Shown one piece after another: positions 16,687 through 22,630 of a stretch of 22,630 bases of DNA. The notes below the pieces were generated by a model, which was given only the letters and a program-made list of their open reading frames with translations, had not been told where the DNA came from and ran no database searches. The stretch covers positions 1 to 22,630 of the forward strand of contig JALCCG010000328.1 of assembly GCA_023212695.1 (NCBI GenBank), written 5' to 3'. Each line of letters starts with the position of its first letter. The first letter of the stretch is position 1. Position numbers and translations under genes: made by a program. This DNA is from Sporisorium sorghi. Its lineage: Eukaryota; Basidiomycota; Ustilaginomycetes; Ustilaginales; Ustilaginaceae.

Positions 16687-19059
16687 TCATCCGTGAGTTG
16701 AGCTTACATCGTGCATGTCGACATCTCCGCGCTCATCTTCCGTCGCTGACGGCTGCACCATTCGGATCTGGTCCTCTGGCGATCCTGGCACCGACGACGA
16801 CGGCCAGTGCTGTTGCACCTCTTCCTGCTGCACCGGAGGCTCGGGCGTCACCACCTCCACCGACAACCTCGCCACATCACCAGCATCCCACAGACCTCCT
16901 TCCACCTTACCTCCCACCTGATCAACCTCCATCTCATCCTCCCCCTCCTCCCGCCCAACCACCGTACATTCCGCATCATCCCCTTCCGCAGACACAGGCG
17001 CCGGACTCGCGGTAGCATTACGCGCCAGCGCAGTGGCATGCTTCTTCTTCGCCGCCGCGTAGCGTTCCTTGGCGGCATTGTTGCGCCGCGCCTTCTCCTC
17101 GGCCTGCTTATCCGCGATCGCTTGTGCTCTGGCTTCGTCTTGGAGATCGTACGACCACATCTCGGCGAGGTGCTGTGCGAAGCGCGCGCACAGCGGTTTC
17201 CACTTTTGCGTGTTCCCTGCCGCCGACGCTTCGTCTTTCACCTCCGCGCTGGAGGAAGAGGAGACAGCCTCGAGCGCCGCCTCGATATCGCGCGGCGGGG
17301 GGAACCTGAACCCGCCGTCGCCCGTGATCAGCCTTGCACGCGCCCCGCCGTAGCTCGACACAAAGGGAAAGTAGCCGAGTGCGCCGTCGTCGAAGACGTT
17401 TTCGCGCGGCTTGACGTTGATCACGGGTTCGGAGGGCTCGCCTCGTTTGGCTGGGTCTTGCTTGCTTGAGCGCGATGTTGCAGACGTTTTGCAAGGGGCG
17501 GGCTTGAGGCCGGGGAAACCTTTGACGCGCAGGGGGCGGAAGTCGAAGAGGTCGCGAAAGGCAATGCCCTGCGGTTCGCCGTTGACGAAGAAGCCGATCT
17601 TGGAGCCTGGCAGCGTGGGCACGGGTCGGAGGGATGGTATCGTCGGGCCGGAGGGTTTGTCCTTTGCGCCTGGATTCTTGCGGTTCTTGACTTTGGCTGA
17701 GCCGCCACCTCCGCCTCCACTGGTCGCGGCAGATGAGGCAGCACCGCCACCATTGCTGCTGTTGACAGCACCGCTGGTGCCATTGACGCCATCACCCGCG
17801 ACCGCTGAAGACGCAGCGGTGGTCTGCGGCTCAAACACACCAGTGCCCTGAATACCCTTGAGCGCGTCCTCGATGCAGTTGCCCTTGCGACTCCTCTCCA
17901 TGAGCTGATCCATCTCTCTCGTGTGTGGATACTCGAGGCTCTCAAAGTAGAGCTGGCCCTTGTAGCGGATGGCAATACGTTCGCGCTTGATGTTGGCAGG
18001 ATCGTTCTCGTCCTCTGGCTCCCTGAGCGGCGGAAGCTTGATGTACATCCCGACGACGTCGCCGGCCTTGAAAGGCTTGCCGTACGGCAGCGGTCTCGAG
18101 AGAGTCACCTTGTCGCCGCCTTTATCCCTTAGACCGTACGAATACCCATCGAAGCCAACGGGTGCATTGAGCGGCGCCTCCCTCCTGCCCCAGCCCAAGC
18201 GGATGTGTGCGCCGTCCTTCATGGGCGCAGGGAGCGGACCTTGTGCGCCCACACCTGCAGCCAGGTGCTCAGGAGGCAGGATCTCGATCTCCGTATACCA
18301 CTCGCCCTCACGAACGCCAATATTGGTGCGTGCGCTGCGAAAGCCCTTGTCCGTCGAGATGATATCGGCCGTTTCAGAGATTTTGGTGAAGGGGGAGCGG
18401 TCGGACCAGCACCAGTGCACGGTAGCCGGCCGAGTCTCGAGCGTTTTGAAGACAGTCTGTCGCAGATGCTGGCTGGCAGGGCCTGCAGCGGTGTAGCGCC
18501 AGCCGTTGCGGTTAAGGGCAAAGTTGACCGTATTGTGCAGGGTGGCCGAGCCTACTGCGGGCGTCAGATGCGGTGGAGGAGCAAAGTCTTCGGCATCGTT
18601 CTTTCGAAGTGCTGGGCCGCGATAGCCTTCAGGCAAGGTGTGATGCGACTGATTCGAAGGCGTAGGTGTGGACGAGGTACCGTCGGGAGTAGAGCGGCCA
18701 TCGTCGGAAGTGGGGCTGGACCTGCCCGATGGAGGCACGGAGGGTGTTCTGGAGCTGGAGGGGGTGGGTGCACGACCGAGGAGGTGCGGTGCAGTGCGGG
18801 CAATGTAGACCTTTTGAGCTTCGGAGGTGGACTGCGGTGCTGGCGTGGACGATGCTGAGCGGTCGTGATGGCCAGGCGAAGACGGCGGCAAGGATGAATC
18901 TGCGCGCGGCGGCGATGATGCGGCGTCTGTGTGTATCAAGTCTTGAAACTTTCTCTTGTTGCTTGGTGTGGCAGCAGCATCGAGGCCGCCGTTGGGGTTG
19001 TTGCCATCGTGGTGCGAGGATAGCACAGGCTGCTCGTGCAGCAAGCTGTCTATGTCCAT
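16687..19059 (-). CDS. COMPASS (Set1 complex) subunit Bre2/Ash2, SPRY domain
   Basis: The predicted protein is 790 residues. Bre2/Ash2 is a core subunit of Set1/COMPASS, which methylates histone H3 lysine 4; with Dpy30 and Swd1/RbBP5 it stimulates the SET enzyme. Residues 1-140 are Ser/Pro-rich and disordered. The SPRY domain starts near 225, with IISTDKGFRSARTNIGVREG, WYTEIEI, HIRLGWGRREAPLNAPVGFD, YSYGLRD and GDVVGMYIKLPP (to 344). A long Ala/Gly/Ser/Lys insertion follows before SPRY resumes at KIGFFVNGEPQGIAF and ends near GYFPFVSSYGGARARL. The downstream segment LCARFAQHLAEMWSYDLQDE fits the Dpy30-binding tail. No PHD finger is seen. The start at 19059 (MDIDSLL) is chosen because upstream sequence is an intron and repeat DNA. 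A possible intron at 16647-16707 would only change the last few residues (after MHD). Confidence 0.88.
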   Translation of the reverse strand: MDIDSLLHEQPVLSSHHDGNNPNGGLDAAATPSNKRKFQDLIHTDAASSPPRADSSLPPSSPGHHDRSASSTPAPQSTSEAQKVYIARTAPHLLGRAPTPSSSRTPSVPPSGRSSPTSDDGRSTPDGTSSTPTPSNQSHHTLPEGYRGPALRKNDAEDFAPPPHLTPAVGSATLHNTVNFALNRNGWRYTAAGPASQHLRQTVFKTLETRPATVHWCWSDRSPFTKISETADIISTDKGFRSARTNIGVREGEWYTEIEILPPEHLAAGVGAQGPLPAPMKDGAHIRLGWGRREAPLNAPVGFDGYSYGLRDKGGDKVTLSRPLPYGKPFKAGDVVGMYIKLPPLREPEDENDPANIKRERIAIRYKGQLYFESLEYPHTREMDQLMERSRKGNCIEDALKGIQGTGVFEPQTTAASSAVAGDGVNGTSGAVNSSNGGGAASSAATSGGGGGGSAKVKNRKNPGAKDKPSGPTIPSLRPVPTLPGSKIGFFVNGEPQGIAFRDLFDFRPLRVKGFPGLKPAPCKTSATSRSSKQDPAKRGEPSEPVINVKPRENVFDDGALGYFPFVSSYGGARARLITGDGGFRFPPPRDIEAALEAVSSSSSAEVKDEASAAGNTQKWKPLCARFAQHLAEMWSYDLQDEARAQAIADKQAEEKARRNNAAKERYAAAKKKHATALARNATASPAPVSAEGDDAECTVVGREEGEDEMEVDQVGGKVEGGLWDAGDVARLSVEVVTPEPPVQQEEVQQHWPSSSVPGSPEDQIRMVQPSATEDERGDVDMHDVSSTHG

Positions 19060-19064
19060 GACAT
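19050..19064 (-). promoter_or_regulatory. 4-codon upstream ORF overlapping the Bre2 start
   Basis: An ATG at 19064, five bases upstream of the main ATG and in another frame, reads four codons and stops with TAG at 19050-19052. It therefore runs across the main start at 19059. Scanning ribosomes would meet it first, so it could lower Bre2 translation unless skipped. The overlap is visible; the effect is inferred. Confidence 0.5.
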
Positions 19065-19078
19065 GAGCGTTGCTGCTG

Positions 19079-19136
19079 CTACGGGAAAGGACAGTGAGGA
19101 GGGTGATGGTTGGAGGAGAGAAGCGTGAGAACGTAC
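19079..19136 (-). other. Probable 58-nt intron in the Bre2 5' UTR
   Basis: The minus strand reads GTACGT at the donor, a CCTCAC branch-like site followed by pyrimidines, and CCCGTAG at the acceptor. The acceptor lies 20 nt before the ATG at 19059. Size and signals match other introns here. If it is spliced, upstream in-frame codons are not part of the protein. Confidence 0.55.
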
Positions 19137-19298
19137 GAAGAAAAGACCCTGAACGAATCCGAAGCAGCGAACCACGTGACGCCAAATTGTGCCTTTCCAC
19201 TGCCTTGTTTTCGCGCTGAGCTTTCGCCGTGTCGCGCGCGTCGTGGCTTAAAGTGACAGATCGGGCAAAGCGTGCAGCAGCAGCAGCGGCTGAGCTGT

Positions 19299-19565
19299 AG
19301 GGGGTATCGAAATTTCCCCATCCCCAATTTCCCCCGGCAGGGGGAAATTGGGGATGGGGAAAATTTTGATTACGTAAGCCCTGCCAAATTGACAAACCTG
19401 ACGGGGAAAAGGATCCCCGTCCTCAGGGTTTTGGATTTTCGCATTTCAATTAGCTGAAAATGTTAGACCTTTAATTCAAATTCCAGGTTCCAATTTCGGG
19501 GGGGCTTCAAAATTCACAGGAAACCCGTCCCGTGAATTTCCCCAAAATTGTTTTTGATACCCCCT
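19299..19565. mobile_element. Candidate MITE-like element with terminal inverted repeats and an internal palindrome
   Basis: The 267-bp segment begins AGGGGGTATC and ends with its exact reverse complement GATACCCCCT. Near the left end lies a perfect 23-bp inverted repeat with a 4-nt GGCA loop (19313-19335 with 19340-19362). Inside are a GACGGGGA/TCCCCGTC hairpin (about 19400-19421) and an ATTCAC/GTGAAT pair (about 19512-19537). Its AT-rich, G-run/C-run sequence is unlike its neighbours. No coding capacity or clear target-site duplication is visible, so a non-autonomous element is only one reading. It lies in the promoter between Bre2 (-) and the coiled-coil gene (+). Confidence 0.45.
19313..19362. 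repeat. Perfect 23-bp inverted repeat with 4-nt loop
   Basis: Left arm 19313-19335 (TTTCCCCATCCCC, then AATTTCCCCC) and right arm 19340-19362 are perfect reverse complements around GGCA. With one bulged A the pairing extends by another AAATTT-type hexamer. It can form a strong hairpin in RNA or a cruciform in DNA. Confidence 0.95.
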
Positions 19566-19679
19566 CTTGTGTTTTTGTGTTACTTTCGTGCGACCCAAAG
19601 CAGAACAACACTTTTTGGTATTCATCACATCCATCGATCAGACTCTCATCATCCTCACATCGACCATACAAACAACACA

Positions 19680-21104
19680 ATGGACGCATCACGCCTTCCT
19701 CCAGAGACACCGCGCAGGCAGCTGCTCAAGCGCATCCACAGGAGAAGCTCCATCCTGCCCTCGATGGACCCTTCGTCCCACCTGGCAGCATCCTCTTCCG
19801 CTTCCTCTTCCACCTCGACGGCACGCTCATCGTCTCGACGCACATCGCTCAACCCGGACAATGCGTCTCCTCTGCTTGGCAACTCGGCGCTCGAGAAGCA
19901 CGACGAGGCGGACGAGGACTATGAGCACACCGACTACGACCGCAGCGAGTCCCACGCAGACCGAGCACAGGCCAACAGCTACAATCACACCTCGAACGAG
20001 CAACACGGTGCAATCAACTATGACCAAGATGAAAACGAATTCGAAGGCGACGAGAACGGCGAAGAGGCTGCATGGGCGCAGGTGGACGAGCTGATGGATA
20101 CGCTTCAGCTCAGGAACCAGCGCATCCTCGAGCTCGAAAAGACCGTCTCGCAGCTTCAGCGCGACTTGCAAGTCGAAAAGGAGCGAAACAGATCGTCCAA
20201 GGGTAAGAACGCTGCTGGAAATACGGAAGACAAGGGCCTCACTCGAGCAGCTGCGGTCAAGCTGGAGCGCGAGTTCCTCTCACAGGAGATGATCCTCAAA
20301 GGTCTGCAGCGCGACAACGAGGACAAGACGCTCGAGGTGGAAGCGCTGCGACGCAAAGTCAAGATCATGTCTGACTTTCTCGCGCGACAGTACGGGCCGG
20401 ATGACTGGGAGGCTGTCGTCTCTGCCTCGTCTGGTACCGTCACAACGTCGACGGCGAAGGAGTCTCTTGCGGTGGCCAGCCCGGAAAAGGAGAGCCTCAG
20501 TGCGGTAGCTCGCGTGCTGGGTGCCGCCAATGCGGGCAGTCCGCGTGCCGCCAACCGCGCCAAGTTCACGCCTGTGCTGGGCAGCGATGCCGGTGCGAAC
20601 CCTTTTTCACCCCCCGCTTCGAGCCCGAGCAAAGCATTTGGCGGGAGCAACAACGACGACGTGCTCATCCCCACCATCGCCAGACTGCAAACACCGTCGT
20701 CCAGCCCGAGCAAGCTGTTTGTTTCGTCGTTTTCCGCCGCTCCTCGTAACGATGTTGGTGACGCTGATACGTCCATCGATCAGGTCGCAGCTGCACTTGG
20801 CCAAGACCAAGATGAACAGCCGAATGCGACGGCCATGCAACAAGCGGTGGGAACGACTGCAGGCACGAAGAGTGCGCTGCCCGACGGCGTGGACCCCAAC
20901 GTGCTGCTCGCCTCGATCGAGAGTGTCCGTCTGCTGATTCAGGGCTTTGAGCGCAAGAACGCCATGCGCAGGGCCGAGCTCGAGTCGACCATCGATAGGG
21001 CCATCCAGGCGGAACGTAGGGCTGAGCGGCTTCAGTCCAGTGCTTCCTCGGCTGCGTCGACGTTGACTCCCTCGATGGAAGCCGTGTCCGTCGCAGCGTC
21101 GTAG
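19680..21104 (+). CDS. Coiled-coil protein of unknown function
   Basis: I cannot assign this 474-residue protein. The N-terminus is basic (PPETPRRQLLKRIHRRSSIL), then Ser-rich (35-55), then strongly acidic (72-130). Residues about 132-172 (VDELMDTLQLRNQRILELEK, then TVSQLQRDLQVEKERN) and 186-237 (VKLEREFLSQEMILKGLQRD, then LEVEALRRKVKIMSDFLARQ) are coiled-coil helices. The middle is Ser/Ala/Pro-rich with repeated SPSK or SPEK sites, possible targets of proline-directed kinases. A last helix at about 428-465 is Arg/Glu-rich. This layout is common in cytoskeletal, spindle-pole and polarity scaffolds, but that is analogy only. The ATG at 19680 follows a CA-rich leader without upstream ATGs. The open frame extends further upstream only into the inverted-repeat element, so the earlier start is rejected. 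No intron is needed. Confidence 0.75.
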   Translation: MDASRLPPETPRRQLLKRIHRRSSILPSMDPSSHLAASSSASSSTSTARSSSRRTSLNPDNASPLLGNSALEKHDEADEDYEHTDYDRSESHADRAQANSYNHTSNEQHGAINYDQDENEFEGDENGEEAAWAQVDELMDTLQLRNQRILELEKTVSQLQRDLQVEKERNRSSKGKNAAGNTEDKGLTRAAAVKLEREFLSQEMILKGLQRDNEDKTLEVEALRRKVKIMSDFLARQYGPDDWEAVVSASSGTVTTSTAKESLAVASPEKESLSAVARVLGAANAGSPRAANRAKFTPVLGSDAGANPFSPPASSPSKAFGGSNNDDVLIPTIARLQTPSSSPSKLFVSSFSAAPRNDVGDADTSIDQVAAALGQDQDEQPNATAMQQAVGTTAGTKSALPDGVDPNVLLASIESVRLLIQGFERKNAMRRAELESTIDRAIQAERRAERLQSSASSAASTLTPSMEAVSVAAS

Positions 21105-21291
21105 ACTGAGTCGTCAATGGTCTGTTCTTGCTGTCATATACCGCTCTATACGCACTTTCCGGTGTCTGTTGCAATTCATACCCTTGCTCTGTCTGCTGAT
21201 CGTCTTGACTTGCATGCTCGAAGATGGGTGGATCAACGGACATTGTTTGTGAGCGGTCATAATGCAATATTTGTCCCACCAAATTATCCAA

Positions 21292-21401
21292 GGCAAGATG
21301 GCCGAGTGGTCTAAGGCGTAGCATTAAGGAAACAAAAGATATTCTGAACACTCGGAAAAATCTGCTATCTTCGGGCGTGGGTTCGAATCCCACTCTTGTC
21401 A
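21292..21401 (+). tRNA. tRNA-Leu (AAG) with a 32-nt intron
   Basis: The plus strand folds with acceptor stem GGCAAGA (21292-21298) against TCTTGTC (21394-21400), with one G-T pair and discriminator A at 21401. The D arm is GCC GAGTGGTCTAA GGC, the class II leucine type. The anticodon stem is TAGCA/TGCTA with anticodon AAG at 21326-21328. The variable arm is 9 nt (TCTTCGGGC), and the T arm is GTGGG-TTCGAAT-CCCAC. The intron at 21330-21361 starts one base 3' of the anticodon. Mature length is 78 nt before CCA, short for a leucine tRNA because the variable arm is small. A34 would be modified to inosine to read CUU and CUC. Confidence 0.93.
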
Positions 21402-21407
21402 TCATTC

Positions 21408-21446
21408 TTTTTTTTTTTTTTCTTTCTTTTCTTTTTTTTTTTTTTT
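21408..21446 (+). terminator. Pol III terminator of the tRNA-Leu gene
   Basis: A T-rich tract with runs of 14 and 15 T interrupted by three C begins 7 nt after the tRNA 3' end. The first run is ample to stop RNA polymerase III; the second may act as a fail-safe. Confidence 0.85.
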
Positions 21447-21750
21447 GGCGCTCGTTGACCGTTCTCGTGCTGAGAGAAGTGCTTTCCTGCTTGCTCTCAG
21501 TGGTCATTGAGTCTTGACAGACGGTTGCATGATTTTTCTCTCAGCACAGAAGGGAACGGTAATGCCGGTCAGAGAGATGGAGTCGGAAATGCTTTTGTTG
21601 GCAAGATACAAATACAAGATGGCTGGAGCGGGGTGGAGTGCAGTCATGGAATAGAGTGGGAGCGATCTGCTCGAGATGTCAAGGCCCTGCGAATGCATCG
21701 CTGCAAAAGATCGTGGCTGCTGCTGCTGTTACGTCGAACGGTGGGCATAT

Positions 21751-22335
21751 CTAGCTACGAGACGAAGCCTGAGCCGTCCGTCTGTCCTCGTCCTGCTGCT
21801 CCTTGATCCTTCGCTTCTGCAGCATGTCTCCGATGACGGATCGGTAGTAGGTGCCATCGAAGCCGTTTGCGTCCATCCTGGGATACTCTGGCAGGCCGAA
21901 CTTGCCCTTTCTCGACACACCGCCGTCGGAGCTTGCCCCTGTGAATACGTACGGTCGCAGCTGTCATTGGCACAAAATGAACACGTCAGCACATCATCTG
22001 GTCACGTGGTGAAAGCAATGCACCCAAGAGCACTCTTCATCGTCTAGAGTGCTGAGGGGCAAGGAAGGAAAACTCACTTTTGTTTCAGCCAATCCGGGAG
22101 GGACGACGTAGTTGGGCACCCTCGCTTCGTCGATGCGCTTGGTCTTGAGGTGCCAGTATCGTTCTCTGCCGTTGGTATCGTAGAGCTGGTTGCCGCGTGG
22201 ATCAGCGGTGGCAATGCGTTTGCGACGCATGATGTTGCCTGTGCGTGTGCCCTTGTAGAAGTCGCGGTTGGCTTTCTTCGAGTTGAGCGGCAATCGGCTC
22301 GCCTTGGAGCAGGCGACCTGTGTTGGCTTGAACAT
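21751..22335 (-). CDS. Mitochondrial large-subunit ribosomal protein mL41 (MRPL27 family)
   Basis: Two exons (22078-22335 and 21751-21960) give 155 residues. The 117-nt intron (21961-22077) begins GTGAGT, ends ATGACAG, and is phase 0. The protein starts MFKPTQ and has the mL41 pattern: RLPLNSKKANRDFYKGTRTG (residues 14-33), a basic GNIMRRKR stretch, VPNYVVPPGL, then across the splice site ETK-LRPYVFTG, matching the family's conserved L-K-P-Y-V. mL41 is a structural protein of the mitochondrial 54S ribosomal subunit. Without splicing the second half is lost, so the intron is well supported. The C-terminus is charged. An ATG at 22513 opens a frame in another phase that runs through the start; whether it lies in the transcript is unknown. 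The gene converges with tRNA-Leu, 349 bp away. Confidence 0.87.
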
Positions 22336-22555
22336 GTTGTCTTCGTTCCTGTCTCGACAGATTCGGTTTGCTTTTGTGTGTGTGCCTGAACGTCCTCCTT
22401 CTTCGATAGAATCCAGGCGCGCAGGTGTGAGGAGGAGCAGGATGGTGGTGATAGTGATGATGATGATGAGAAGGTCGAACGAAAAAGTGCGCGCTGCTTC
22501 GGAACCGGGACATGGCGAAAATTGGAATTTGTTAGATCGATCAATTGCCTCGGCG

Positions 22556-22557
<2 letters not shown>

Positions 22558-22630
<73 letters not shown>
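22558..22630. repeat. T homopolymer at the right window edge
   Basis: There are 73 consecutive T running to the end of the window, in the upstream region of the mL41 gene. The true length is unknown. Together with the T48 run at the left edge it suggests the window is bounded by homopolymers. Confidence 0.95.

Noticed and set aside
19060..19395. N-terminal extension of 112 residues on Bre2 (frame open to 19395)
   Set aside because: The extension is encoded by a probable 58-nt intron and by the inverted-repeat element. It has no family resemblance, and a good start with uORF context lies at 19059.
1..22630. Biosynthetic, mating-type or defence cluster
   Set aside because: The recognised genes are unrelated housekeeping functions with mixed strands, and no cluster hallmark enzymes or paralogous tandem genes are present.

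Overview
The window looks like nuclear DNA of a basidiomycete fungus, most probably a smut relative (Ustilaginomycotina). The genes are long, GC-rich and nearly intron-free. The few introns are short (48-130 nt) with GT-AG ends. Two tRNA genes carry canonical introns, and the protein set is eukaryotic core machinery plus proteins I cannot assign. The lineage is inferred from gene style and protein families, not from a marker gene. Both ends are long T homopolymers (48 and 73 nt), so the window may be a complete contig that broke at homopolymers.

Layout from left to right: an RTP1/TANGO6-like HEAT-repeat protein (+) converges with a CoA-diphosphatase-type Nudix hydrolase (-). The Nudix gene diverges from VPS37 of ESCRT-I (+). 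Next come an unassigned protein with a signal peptide and membrane segments (+), a mitochondrial glutaryl-CoA dehydrogenase (-), an Erv26/Svp26/TEX261 membrane adaptor (-) and a Dbp8-type DEAD-box helicase (+). An intron-containing tRNA-Tyr (-) is followed by about 1.95 kb with no convincing gene. Then follow a small three-exon gene of unknown function (+), a Bre2/Ash2 COMPASS subunit (-), a candidate 267-bp inverted-repeat element in a divergent promoter, a coiled-coil protein of unknown function (+), an intron-containing tRNA-Leu (+) and mitochondrial ribosomal protein mL41 (-).

The genes do not form a cluster or pathway. They cover RNA polymerase assembly/import, CoA metabolism, endosomal sorting, lysine/tryptophan catabolism, ER-Golgi cargo sorting, rRNA processing, histone H3K4 methylation and mitochondrial translation. 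I see no biosynthetic cluster, mating locus, CRISPR array or intact transposon. The points most worth checking are the inverted-repeat element, the short upstream ORFs overlapping the RTP1-like and Bre2 start codons, a frame-neutral 63-nt cassette exon, two unassigned proteins and the gene-poor island.
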